Source of the DNA: Cryoendolithus antarcticus | Lineage: Eukaryota > Ascomycota > Dothideomycetes > Cladosporiales > Cladosporiaceae | Assembly (NCBI GenBank): GCA_002077065.1 | Contig: NAJO01000011.1 | Location: forward strand, 953,001 to 1,017,000 | Length of the DNA: 64,000 nucleotides | Direction: 5' to 3' | Shown here: piece after piece, positions 1 through 10,076 of the stretch | Layout: each line of letters begins with the position of its first letter | Numbering within the stretch: position 1 is the first letter of the stretch | The notes under the pieces: model-generated | What the model saw: only the letters and a program-made list of their open reading frames with translations | Databases searched by the model: none | Told to the model about the DNA's origin: nothing | Program-made: the position numbers and the translations under genes

Positions 1-204
1 GGGACTGAAGATGATGTCGTGCCTATTGAGGGGACGCACAAGTTCGTCAAGCTCTGGAAGGAGAGCTTTCCGGGGGAAAACGCGGAATTACATGTCAACT
101 ACGAGCCTGGAGGTCATGGATTTGATGCAGAGGGTACGGTGGAAACCGCGTGGGTGAAGAAGGGATTGGAGTTTGTGGGGGAGTATTGGCCGGCTAAAGC
201 CTAG
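1..204 (+). CDS. alpha/beta-hydrolase, C-terminal end (5' truncated by window)
   Basis: Frame 1 is open from the first base to a TAG at 202-204, so this is the last 67 codons of a gene that starts outside the window. The end looks like an alpha/beta-hydrolase of the esterase/lipase type: a GTEDDVVP segment fits the loop with the catalytic Asp, and YEPGGHGF fits the loop with the catalytic His; the nucleophile elbow would lie upstream. The substrate cannot be judged from this fragment. It converges on hbrB, with 165 bases between the two stops. Confidence 0.6.
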   Translation, partial: GTEDDVVPIEGTHKFVKLWKESFPGENAELHVNYEPGGHGFDAEGTVETAWVKKGLEFVGEYWPAKA

Positions 205-369
205 AAGCAGGCGGCACAAAGAGGTGTGTGATGATGCTGATGATGATTGAGAAGGTAGTATAAGCAGGCAATCATACATAAATCTCATGTAACCATAGCG
301 ATAGAACCACAGACGCGGGTATCCAACCGCATCATCGTCAAAATCCAACCCACCAATCATCACTTCACT

Positions 370-2853
370 TCAAGCACCCACCAACCCTACTCTCCCGCCT
401 TCACCCATCGCCTTCATGCCCACCCAGCCTCTCCGATCCCGGCCAGTCCTTCCTCTGCCCAGCCAATTGTACTTCAACGCTCCCGTCAGTCTCTCAACGA
501 CACCTTGCCCGACATCACCAGTCTGACAGCTACCTAGCACACACAGACACTGCAGCATTCTCGCCACTGTCTCAGTGACTTGCGCCGGATCCGTGGGCGC
601 CGAAGGCCGCTGTGGTGGGCTGTTGTGCTCCGAGACTGCGCCGAGATGAGGGCTGTTGACGTGAGGGAGACTGGTGCCGAAGCTGCCAGCTGAGGTGTTC
701 GAGGTAGCGCGACTGCGGGTGCTGCTCGCGGCGTCGAGCAGGGTAGAGCCCTGGGAATTAAAGCTGCTCATATGCGGGCTTAGACTGCCTGCCGTGCCAG
801 GACGCTCAGCGCTTGATGCCGCGGGCTCTGTTCGTGTCGCCTTGTTTGGGTCTGGGGATGCTGCAGTGTTCGAGATGTTACCTAGCGAGAGCCTGGAGAA
901 GATTGCCATCAGACTCTCGTGCTTAGGCAGAATGACGACGTCACGGAACGTGATCAACGTGATGCGGCGTACATCTAGCTCCTCTCCTAGTGTGTGTGGT
1001 CTCACTGTACCGCCGGCAGAAGTCGGTCGTTCGTCTGACTTGAGGCTCTCAGGCATGGCACCCCAAAATTCCTGCGCCTCGCGAGCGCTCATGTAGGTGC
1101 CTCGTCCTTTAAACTCGAGGTCGAGTGGTAGGAAGACTGCCTGCAAGAATGGCAGGATTGCACTGTACACACTGATCCACATCTCGACCAACTTATGAAC
1201 GAGACGATCATCAGGTATGTTTCGCAGCGTCTGTGCCAAGCTGAGGAAGCCCGTCTGTAAAAGCTCTCGCAGGTCCTCAACTAAGATAATCGGAGACTTG
1301 CGCTGTATGCACCGTCGAATGTGCACCGACACGAGAACGTTCAGCTCTTCGACTGGTCTCAGCAAAGACTCACCAGAGAAGAGATTTAGCAAACGAGCTT
1401 TCAGTAATGGCCATGCGTCGTCAGGTCCAATGCCAGGAATACCCATGTTCGCGCCAATGTTGCTGAAAGCTTGTGCTGAGACGTTAGCAGTAGAGTGGTC
1501 AGTAGGTATAGCGAAGATGCTTTGCGAGCCTGAGGGTGTCCCGATTGGGTTGTCGAAGCTGCTCGGGCCCAGCAAGTCACTGTTCCCAGTGAAGGAGCCG
1601 TTCGAGATCACAGGCATCAAGTCGAGCTTTGCAGCAGCGGCGGCCTTCTCCTCCTTCTTCTTCCCCCGCAACGCTCGGCCACCATGCCGTAGATCGAAGC
1701 CTGACATTGACTTCGCGAATGGTCCGGCACCTGGTGAATCAGGTGTGAATGAGTATAGCGGCTGTGGCTTGTCTGGGTTCGTTGCTTGCGAGTTTGAGTT
1801 CGCAGACGATAGTGGTAACGCTGCCTGCTCGTCCTTGTGCTTGTGTTTGCTTCGAGAGAGGAAGTTGTGCCGATGCTTCTCCTTCTCCTTTTCGGAATTG
1901 TGAGGCACAAGAGTAGACGTAGATGCATTGGCAGACGAATATATGGAGCTTGCACTGGAAGCTGGCTCAAGTAGACTTGTCGTTGACGCATTCGCGAACC
2001 CGCCTCGCAGCATATGAGCTCCGATTGCAGATTTGCCAGGCGAAGGCTGCCCAGAACCGGCTTTGCTCTCCTTGTCCTTGGAGATCGTCATATTCTTAGG
2101 CCTAAAGAGTTTCATTTTCGAAGACTTGCTTTTCGCTTCCTTCTCAGGCACTGATGAATAGCTCACGGACTGTGTGACGGGCGGAAAGTTGGGCGAGGGT
2201 AGCGGACTTCTGCCATTTGGGAATGCCACATTCGCGGCTGCCGTTGCAGCGAGCCTATGACCACCCAGCGTGCCATTGCTGTACGTAAGTCCGCCAGCGG
2301 AGCTCAGTTGTGGGCTGTTCGTGCCACTCGGTCTTCGGCTGTCAGATGAACCCGCTGTATTGATCGGCGCCAATCCAGGATATGATCGTTTGCGCTCCTG
2401 ACCTGGCTGAGGCTGCGGGGACATGTGATGCATGGCTGCCTGCGCAGCGATCGTTGAAGCACTGAGCGTAGCCGCTCCAGTCCCAGCATGCGGCAGCGAT
2501 GGCTCGAAGAAGCCCTGACTATGTTGACGTGCGCGGTGGCCAATGGCCTGGCCTGGCATGTTGGGAGAGGGGATGCGCACTAACCCATCCACAGAAGTAC
2601 GTCCTTGCGGTCCATTCGGATTCTGTTGTATCTGAGCTCTGTGCGCTGGTGCTGGCCCGTTTGCCGTGGAGGGCCGGATTGATGGTGCAGCGATGTTAGG
2701 GTGTTGTCGTAGGTAAGGTGACCGGTGCTTAGGTGTCTCCTGTGGTCCAGAATCGGTAGATGCAAACGATAGTGATGAATCGCTGCGTTGCGATGCCGTT
2801 GACTGCGACCGTATGCTAGGCGGTGCCGGCCGCTGTAATGGTTGATTGCTCAT
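370..2853 (-). CDS. hbrB: HbrB-like TORC2 subunit (Bit61/PRR5 family)
   Basis: Single uninterrupted 827-residue frame. The first ~460 residues are low-complexity, rich in Ser, Pro and Gln, with Lys-rich patches near residues 240-350. The conserved HbrB domain begins near residue 475 (WPLLKARLLNLFSGE), passes through a helical stretch (VEDLRELLQTGFLSLAQTL, then a VSVYSAILPFLQAVF-like segment) and ends with RRITLITFRDVVILP near residue 650. A last conserved helix (ETVARMLQCLCVLGS) lies near residue 765 after a Ser-rich linker. In the family this protein is a component of the TOR complex 2 (yeast Bit61, mammalian PRR5/Protor), which controls actin, sphingolipid synthesis and hyphal growth. The start is the first ATG; the 825-base upstream gap leaves room for a promoter. 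The disordered N-terminus is long, as is usual in filamentous fungi. Confidence 0.85.
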   Translation of the reverse strand: MSNQPLQRPAPPSIRSQSTASQRSDSSLSFASTDSGPQETPKHRSPYLRQHPNIAAPSIRPSTANGPAPAHRAQIQQNPNGPQGRTSVDGLVRIPSPNMPGQAIGHRARQHSQGFFEPSLPHAGTGAATLSASTIAAQAAMHHMSPQPQPGQERKRSYPGLAPINTAGSSDSRRPSGTNSPQLSSAGGLTYSNGTLGGHRLAATAAANVAFPNGRSPLPSPNFPPVTQSVSYSSVPEKEAKSKSSKMKLFRPKNMTISKDKESKAGSGQPSPGKSAIGAHMLRGGFANASTTSLLEPASSASSIYSSANASTSTLVPHNSEKEKEKHRHNFLSRSKHKHKDEQAALPLSSANSNSQATNPDKPQPLYSFTPDSPGAGPFAKSMSGFDLRHGGRALRGKKKEEKAAAAAKLDLMPVISNGSFTGNSDLLGPSSFDNPIGTPSGSQSIFAIPTDHSTANVSAQAFSNIGANMGIPGIGPDDAWPLLKARLLNLFSGESLLRPVEELNVLVSVHIRRCIQRKSPIILVEDLRELLQTGFLSLAQTLRNIPDDRLVHKLVEMWISVYSAILPFLQAVFLPLDLEFKGRGTYMSAREAQEFWGAMPESLKSDERPTSAGGTVRPHTLGEELDVRRITLITFRDVVILPKHESLMAIFSRLSLGNISNTAASPDPNKATRTEPAASSAERPGTAGSLSPHMSSFNSQGSTLLDAASSTRSRATSNTSAGSFGTSLPHVNSPHLGAVSEHNSPPQRPSAPTDPAQVTETVARMLQCLCVLGSCQTGDVGQGVVERLTGALKYNWLGRGRTGRDRRGWVGMKAMGEGGRVGLVGA

Positions 2854-3678
2854 GATTGCTGATGTTTGGTATCATGAGATGTTCCGGCTGCTGCTGTGCT
2901 ACGTAGGACACCAGCTTTGGAACAGACCTCCTCGAGTCGAGGCAAACCCCGGTAGTCACCAGGCAAGGAATAGGATGCTTTGGTAAGAGACTGGATGATG
3001 CCGTAGGCTCAAGAATGTAAGCACAGAGTGCATGGTAAACCTTTCAACTGAAGATGAGGATGGTGTGCGCCCTCCGTACCTTTACGCCGACGAAGACCAC
3101 GCGAAAGAATGCTGAGTAGATAGATGAAACGCGGATCCAACGACGTCGACGTCGCGCGGTGTCGAGGTACAGTACGTTCATGCGCCTGACGAAGTGAGGT
3201 CGCAGACTTGGCAGCCTCCCGACGCCACTATGATGGAGCCGGGACCGACCATGGACACGAGGCAGAAGATCACCCTCAGCCTTGCGTCGCGTGGCTGCAG
3301 CACTACCACGATCAAACGGCGAAGGCCTCTTAGCCTTGCAAACTTCTCGAATGCCTATGTTGACCTCATTTGATAACGGCACGAGAAGCACAATTCAGGT
3401 ATTACTGATATTACTGCAATACACTACGCTAATCGCATCGCAGAGGACTCGCTCGAAACTAGCTCCAATCCGCGAGCAGTTTTTGGTGTAGACGCCGACG
3501 GTGTAACGCCGCGCTGAAGTCTCCTCGAAGTATCAAATCCCGATCCCAATTACTTCCATCCTATCATGCAAACCTGCTTCGTCTCGGGGTATCTCGTTGA
3601 ATGTCATCCTTGTTGCTGTACACTGCGAGCTCGAGGCTCGCAGCGACGGTATATGTACTGCGCTTCCTAAAAGAGCGT
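2854..3678. other. intergenic, hbrB promoter side
   Basis: 825 bases between the hbrB start and the CFEM gene stop, both on the minus strand. It should hold the hbrB promoter and 5' leader. I see no convincing coding frame; short frames on either strand lack recognisable motifs. Confidence 0.4.
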
Positions 3679-4845
3679 TTACAATGCAAGGAGAGCGAAG
3701 GCGGCGGCGCCGAGGAGGGCTGGTGCAGCGGTCTGCATGACACCCGCGCCGGCGGAAGAGGAGGTGGCACCACCAGCTGAAGGATGAGTTAGCAAGAGGT
3801 TTTCTACACGATGATAACGGACTGACTCACCAGCTGTCGATGCGGCAGACGCGGCGGACGACGCAGCCGACGAAGCGCTGCTCACAGCCGACGAAGCACC
3901 GCTCTCTGCGGAGGACGCAGCGGACGAAGCACCGGACATAGCGGAAGAGGCACCTGACGAAGCAGCGGATGCGCCGGAGGATGCACCAGACGCAGCAGAG
4001 TCGGTGGCGGATGCAGCAGCGCCACCAATACCAGCAACACCAGCAAGATCGGAGCCAGTGATGGTAGTCAGGGTGCTGCCAGCTGATGCGAGGACACCAG
4101 CGCCGGAGGGAAGAGCAGAGTAGGCGGTCATAGAGACGGTGGCCTCAGCGCCGCCAGCAGTGATGGTGGTGGAGCCAAGACCATAGCCGGAAGTGCCTCC
4201 CGCGATGGGGACGATGCCAGCGGCACCAGCACCGCCAGTCTCAGTCGCGTTGCCGCCGCCGGAAACGGTCGAGCTGCGCACTCTGTCAGTGACAATTCCA
4301 TGATCTTGCGGTGATGGACGCAGCAACTCACGTCACGGTAGCAGTGGAGGAGGCAGATCCAGAGGCACCTGAAGCACCTGAAGCACCGGAGGCAGTGGCA
4401 GCAGCGAGAACGCTCTCGGCGTTAGGAGTCGGGGTGGTGCCACCGTTGGAAGACGCAGCAGCGCCGAGAGCAGCTTGGCAGTAGACGCTGCCGAACGCGA
4501 TCACCTGAGTGGCATCGGTTCCGCTGGGGCAAGCCTGGTTGGAGCAGTCGCGCACACCGTAGCCGAAGCGGGGCTCAGTGCAGATGCAGGTGACGTTGTT
4601 GGCAGCGCAGCCGAACTGGGTCTGAGCGATGTTGAGCATGTTGGTGATGCATGTTTGCTAATGATCTGTCAGTTTTCGCGCTTTTGCTATCCTGTCTAGG
4701 CGATCTCGCGTCGATGCGCTCAAAGTCATCGATGCGACTGCCACTAATGGGTCTCACTTACACCGCACTGAGGCAGATCGCTCAACTGAGTCTGAGCAGC
4801 GACGAAGGCAGCGCCAGCGGCGACGAGTGCGAATGAGGTCTTCAT
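3679..4845 (-). CDS. CFEM-domain GPI-anchored protein
   Basis: Four exons on the minus strand: 4845-4762, 4657-4332, 4282-3831, 3776-3679 (960 nt, 319 residues). All joins keep frame and use GT..AG. A signal peptide (MKTSFALVAAGAAFVAA) is followed by a CFEM domain, residues ~22-85, with all eight cysteines visible (PQC, QTC, FGC, VTC, CIC, RDC, QAC, VYC). Then come a long Ser/Ala/Gly-rich stalk, with a block of near-perfect ASS/GAS repeats, and a C-terminal hydrophobic tail (ALLGAAAFALLAL) after a small-residue region, as expected for a GPI signal. CFEM proteins sit in the fungal wall or membrane; family roles include haem/iron uptake, adhesion and host interaction. Which applies here cannot be told. 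The short third intron (54 nt) is a multiple of three, so its retention would not break the frame. Confidence 0.88.
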
Positions 4846-6539
4846 GTTGACGGTGTGGTTGGGTTGATGAAGCTGAGCTTGTCGTTGTTGGTAAATGCTT
4901 CGGATGAAGATACTCGAGTGCTGGCGCTTGACTGCTTGATCGATGAAAGTTGGAGTGGGTGAAGAGAAAGGAGATGATCGGGAGTGGGCAGGAAATGAGT
5001 TTAAGGCAAACGGTGGTGGCTGCGGACAACGCGTGAGATTGGCAGGCGCGCTGCGACCAAGCTTGTACCTCCCTTTCCCATTTCACCGCGCATTTCATCT
5101 ATCTCGCCGCACGCGCACCCGCTGCCGGGGATCGTACACCCAGAGCATCTAGCCCTGCATCCAACCAATGCGCGTTGCCATCGTGCACAGCTCCTCTCCA
5201 AGGTCGAAACCCAATTTCCAACTTTCCCGCGTGCATGCAGGTACGCACAGCTCACCCCAGCATCGTTGCGTGAGATGAAGTCACTGCGACACGCTACCAA
5301 TGGTACACGACTGTGGCTCAGTAGCGAGATCATGAGATTGCGATCGAGGATTTCGCCGGCGCTCCCAGCGACACCAGTGGCGGTGCGATCGGGAGGTTCA
5401 CAGTGTTCCACCTGTGTCTACATGATGCGCGTCTACAGCACACAAGAGGCACGACCTCCCTCGCACAGCCTACAACAGCGCGTCCACCACTTGGCGGGCG
5501 CGACGACGATATGTATAGGCCTGACCGCTGCATCGACACGACGCCGCAACAGAACCGCGAACACTGCGTCTGCGACTTCTGGAGATCCACGTTGCATGCA
5601 AATCAGAGCAAGGACCAATGATCAATTCGCTTCAAAGCGGATCTGATACAGCTCCAGCCACCCGGCTAACCTGCAGCATGCAAGCAGGAGACCCATGTCC
5701 TGCTGAAGCGCCGGGTCTGGAGCTGGGCGTAGCGTGGCGGATGTAGGTCCTGTACACCGTAAAGTTGCACGCTTTCGACGTAGCAGCACAGATAGTGATC
5801 GCCTCCACGCAGCAGGCTAACGATCAATAGATAATACCTCGGGTATCGCCTAGTAAATGGTAATGTATGTACCATCAATATACCCGTTTCATCAAAATTT
5901 CGATACTATGGCGGCCAAACGCTCTCCCAACCGCCCTCATTTCCCCAAGCGCCAGTTACACCGCCTGAACGGCCAGGACTACCATCTCTCCGTTTCGAAA
6001 CACGGCCACGTCCCGCGCGCGTTACTCATCATGCCTGCGTCTACAATCCACTTGACATCACCTCGGTGTGTCAAGGTTGCGCAAGCGACTTTTCTAGTGC
6101 TTTCCCACAAAGCAAGCTCGACTTCAACGGCGAGTCGCTGTTTACCTCGCAGCATAGCAACCGGCTTTGATACGAGGTACTTCCTAGCGGGGAGCTAGGA
6201 GAGTGCGCAATCACGGCAGTATTGTGGCTGGTGACTTGGCAATGCTCGGTCCGTATCCTGGTTTCGGTCGAGGAGATTATCGACGTCAGGTGACGATGAT
6301 GATGGAGCCTTCCAGCTTGAGCTTCCATAGCCGCGGATCGTGAGATGATTATATCGGCGTAGCTCGGCGATGTTCCGTGGAATCCATCTTGAACAAAGCG
6401 TCAATTGATGTCATGGAAGTGATTAGTGTACCGTAAACGAGTATCACGAAACGGAAAGGTGCGAGTCAATTTGAAATGGCAGGCCGGCGAGTCACAGGCT
6501 ATTCGCAGCGCACATCCGTACTTGATCATTATCATCTAT
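4846..6539. other. intergenic, 1.7 kb
   Basis: Long gap upstream of the CFEM gene and downstream of the myotubularin gene. Frames of 60-136 codons occur on both strands but overlap one another, show no domain, and have no splice pattern I can join. It should contain the CFEM promoter near 4850-5400; the rest is unexplained. Confidence 0.4.
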
Positions 6540-9308
6540 CTATCGCTCGCTAAATGCAGCATTCCGCGCGAAGGCAGCAAAGTCCGTTCTCCTGGTCTCC
6601 ATCTGGCGCGGCGCGGTAGACACACCGAGTGGATCAGAAGCGTCCTCAGGCTCGATCAGTACTGGCTCGGAAGAGTGGGTGGGTAATGATGAAGACGCCT
6701 CCGAGGCTCCAGTGTACTTCTCGAGGATCTCGAAGTCAGTCTCCTTCGACAGCAGTGGTGGACGAGATGCGGTCTCTATCGCTGATGCTAATGGGACCTT
6801 GCCGTTTTCTGTGGTCGCAGTGCCCTCGCTATGTTCTGCGACCGTGGCGGTAAGGTTGGGCGTGCTCTTAGTCGCTCTCATGTTCTCGACCGTAAGCCCT
6901 GTTCCAGCTTTACCCATCCCTTCATCGTAAGACACAGCGCTGGGCTGTACCTCGAGCTTTGGCGGGTCAATCGCCAATGCCTTCGGGACGTTCATCTCTT
7001 CATCTGTCCGACCGAACAGCGCACTCCACCACCTCACGTCTGGCACACTTCCAGCTTCGGACCGCTTCGGCAGGATGAGCGTGTCTTTGCCGCCGGACTT
7101 GTAGTCAGTGTTGGTGAACTCCTCCTTGCGCGCCAGAAAGTGTCCCCAGGCGGAAGGCAGCCGATCCTCATATTGCGATCGTTCCCTTTCCGTGTTGAAC
7201 AGGAAGTTGCCGTACTGGCCAGCGTACACGTGGTAGAATAGACGTCGAAGGAAGCGCTCGTTATATTCAAATTCCGATTGTCGCTGATGCATCAGCTGAT
7301 AGACCGCATCGAGGAATTGATGGAAGATAGGTGAGACCTCGTTCTCTTCCATTTTGTGCGGCTTCTTCTCTGACTTCGATGGAGGGGAGTGAAGGAATTC
7401 ATTGGGTGGTGGCGAGGCTGGCCGCGAGGATGAAGCCTCTAACACGTTGTCGCGACTAGCATTCTGCTGCTTGAAGAGGTTGCCACGACCCTTCTCGAAC
7501 CAGCTCTTGGCGCCACTGAGTGCTTTCGAACTGATAGTCGAAAGGTTATTTGACTCAGCGTTGCTGACATGGCGCTTCGAGGGCTGTATGCGCTCGTTCT
7601 CGATTTCGAACCAGTCCTCGCAGCCCTCGATGCCGTTACGATCCCTGAACTTGTGGCCAAATGAGAGAAAATCCTTCTGTATCAGCGTTATGAAGCCCTC
7701 TATAGTACGGTAGTGTGGGTCGAGCATTACTTGTGCCACGGCAGAGACCTGCGAAGTGCGATCCCAGCCATCAGAACAGTGGATCAGAGCGTGACTACCG
7801 CCAAGACCGACCGTTCTGGCCACTTTCTCTGCTCCTTCAAGAACACCAGCGATGTGTCGCAGCCAGCCAGACTTGCGCAGAAGCTCTTGATTCGGTGGCA
7901 AGTCCACGTAGTCGGCATTGCCAAGACTGTCAACGACTTTCTCAAGCGACTTGCGCATCGAATGGATGTTTTCGATTCGGAGAAATACGATCTCGGTGGG
8001 CATGTCGTGTCCAATATAGTGAGCTACATCCTCGATCCCACCGCCAGTGACTTTATTGAAGGTCATGTTGACGTAGGGTCTTGCATCCACGATGAGGTTC
8101 TCCCGGGTACTACCGTAGAGCTTCTTCTGTGGAGGGGTGGATTGTTTGTCGCTTGATTCGTTGACACCCGCGGGTGCCTTGCCGCCCACGCTGAGCTTCT
8201 CAAGATCCGAGTCGAGTGCGTGGCCGTCAGAACATTCAAGCGGTAACGTTGCGCTTGAGCCATTCTGAAGCGGCGGCGTGCGATCAGGAGATTCTTCAGG
8301 TGTTGCCGAGTAGGGCGTATGGCTGGAGAAGATCGCTGACACTAGCTTCTCGTCTTGCCGATTGCGATTGCCCTTGATTCCGACTAACGGCTGTGATGCT
8401 CGCGTGATGCTACCACCATTGAAGTGCAAGTACGACAGTGCGGGTATCCTCGACTTCGAACGAAAAGCACCGCCATACTTCAAGGTGTTGTCGCTGATGG
8501 ACGAAGGCACGCAGAGCACGCTCGGATATGTTGCAGAATACGCATAGTCGTGATTGATTTCGCTCACTCGCCACGCTGCACCGGGACCATCTGCGGCCTT
8601 CGGGCTGATACCCATTCTAGCAAATTCTTTCCGTGCGATGTAAGCATGATGACCACTTTTCTTCTCTTCGGCGGGAGGTTTGAAGTCGAATGCATGCATC
8701 TTGTCGACACTTTCGACGCAACATCTAGTGCGCAGAGCGTAGAAGGCATCACGAGCGAGCTGGTCTGGTGTCTGTCCACCAACTGGCTGATGGAAATGTA
8801 TCGCAAAGATACGGAAGTCCTTGCACCTGATCCGCAACGCAGGCGTGCGGCCGCTTCCACTAGTCACGCTCAATGAGGTTCTTGGAGCAGGCGACTCCGT
8901 TCGCCGCGGCGAGTCAGCATATATAGATAACCTGGCAGAGTCCGTCGATGGTCTAGTGGATGAGCTGGTACCGTATGTAGGTGGAAATAAGCCTTCATCC
9001 ACCTCATCCTCCCCAGATGTGAGGTCGATTTCGCTTTTAGAGGACTGCAGCGCGTTGCTCTGCACATGGCTTGGTCGCAGAGTGCAGTGGTGCACCAAGG
9101 GATACGGGACAAAGATTTCCTTGGGCCGTGTTCGCTTCTGCGGCCGATCTGCGGCGGCCTCATTCACAGTGCTGCTGCCGTTCGTCGATGCCGGCAGGTA
9201 GCTGAAGATCAGGTGGTGCTGTGTAAGGTGAAGGGTCCCATTCTCCTGTTGACCGCGGCGGTGCAACGAGACATTCTTGACGCGCATATCTCGTCCGGCC
9301 TCAGCCAT
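6540..9308 (-). CDS. YMR1: myotubularin-type phosphoinositide 3-phosphatase
   Basis: Single frame of 922 residues. The N-terminal ~190 residues fit the PH-GRAM domain (opening MRVKNVSLHR, then an LHLTQHHLIFSYLP strand region), broken by Ser-rich inserts. The phosphatase domain follows; its active site HCSDGWDRTSQV, near residue 510, has the Cys-X5-Arg motif with the two aspartates typical of catalytically active myotubularins. The segments SQPLVGIKGNRNRQDEKLV and SFGHKFRDRNG are also typical. The last ~200 residues are low-complexity. By family knowledge it removes the 3-phosphate from PI3P and PI(3,5)P2 on endosomal and vacuolar membranes, opposing Vps34 (yeast Ymr1). It is divergent from the meiotic gene at 10077. 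The start is the first ATG and agrees with the domain start. Confidence 0.92.
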   Translation of the reverse strand: MAEAGRDMRVKNVSLHRRGQQENGTLHLTQHHLIFSYLPASTNGSSTVNEAAADRPQKRTRPKEIFVPYPLVHHCTLRPSHVQSNALQSSKSEIDLTSGEDEVDEGLFPPTYGTSSSTRPSTDSARLSIYADSPRRTESPAPRTSLSVTSGSGRTPALRIRCKDFRIFAIHFHQPVGGQTPDQLARDAFYALRTRCCVESVDKMHAFDFKPPAEEKKSGHHAYIARKEFARMGISPKAADGPGAAWRVSEINHDYAYSATYPSVLCVPSSISDNTLKYGGAFRSKSRIPALSYLHFNGGSITRASQPLVGIKGNRNRQDEKLVSAIFSSHTPYSATPEESPDRTPPLQNGSSATLPLECSDGHALDSDLEKLSVGGKAPAGVNESSDKQSTPPQKKLYGSTRENLIVDARPYVNMTFNKVTGGGIEDVAHYIGHDMPTEIVFLRIENIHSMRKSLEKVVDSLGNADYVDLPPNQELLRKSGWLRHIAGVLEGAEKVARTVGLGGSHALIHCSDGWDRTSQVSAVAQVMLDPHYRTIEGFITLIQKDFLSFGHKFRDRNGIEGCEDWFEIENERIQPSKRHVSNAESNNLSTISSKALSGAKSWFEKGRGNLFKQQNASRDNVLEASSSRPASPPPNEFLHSPPSKSEKKPHKMEENEVSPIFHQFLDAVYQLMHQRQSEFEYNERFLRRLFYHVYAGQYGNFLFNTERERSQYEDRLPSAWGHFLARKEEFTNTDYKSGGKDTLILPKRSEAGSVPDVRWWSALFGRTDEEMNVPKALAIDPPKLEVQPSAVSYDEGMGKAGTGLTVENMRATKSTPNLTATVAEHSEGTATTENGKVPLASAIETASRPPLLSKETDFEILEKYTGASEASSSLPTHSSEPVLIEPEDASDPLGVSTAPRQMETRRTDFAAFARNAAFSER

Positions 9309-10076
9309 GTTCGCAGTGTGTGTGTACTATAGTGTCGTCAAAATGCAATAGAAAACATCGAATGTGTTTGGAGTGGCGTAGCTCCAGTAAAGCGATCAAT
9401 GCTCCAAGTTCATGCGCAAAGGCAGCATTGACGTCCTAAGGACTGCGTTGTATATAGTTCCACGTGCTATCACGGGACTGCAGTAAGGGCGCATCGTCTA
9501 GTTACGCTTCCATGCGCTTGTAGTATACGTGTGTCGACAGTGAGCTATCGCTTTTTGTTCCGAAACGAAAGCTCCTAAAGAGGTCTAGCGTTGCAACAAG
9601 CGAAGAAGGAGTCTAAGGCTTTGTGTTCCTTCCACTGGAACTGTTCAAAGTCCCCAACAGAAACGACTATGTAGTTCTGCATGGGTAAAGGTTCAGGCAT
9701 CGTGGAACTGTGCTTCTGGGAGACATGTCAGGTTTGCCCTGGGATCCGCGAGGCTCGTTACCCACTGCCCCTGAGGCGTCTTGGATGTTCTCTGGCTAGC
9801 AGCTGTATCGGGCATCGGCCTTCTTCATGTTGTGGGATTGAGATGGCGAGTAAGGTACTTTTATATGGTCTGGAGGCGATGCAATGAGATGGATGGATTC
9901 TGGTTCGCACAGATGCAGTAGGCACCATCAAGCAGTCGCGGGAGTTCGCTCCTTCCTCTGCCCTCACGTGCTTAGAGTAAGCTTGTTCTGACTTCATTTC
10001 CAACTTTGCTTCACACTTTGTACACAGGAATGGCCTGTCTGTCACGCCAATTTCCCAGGCTGTCATCGATGTCCTG
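9309..10076. other. divergent promoter region, YMR1 / SPO22
   Basis: 768 bases between two gene starts that face away from each other. An intron-like segment at 9977-10027 (GTAAGC ... CTGAC ... CACAG) lies just before the chosen SPO22 start, so an intron in the 5' leader is possible. I found no in-frame upstream ATG joining to it. Confidence 0.4.

Noticed and set aside
9893..9976. possible upstream coding exon of SPO22 (ATG at 9893)
   Set aside because: Joining it through 9977-10027 gives the wrong phase, and the alternative acceptor gives a sequence unlike the family start.
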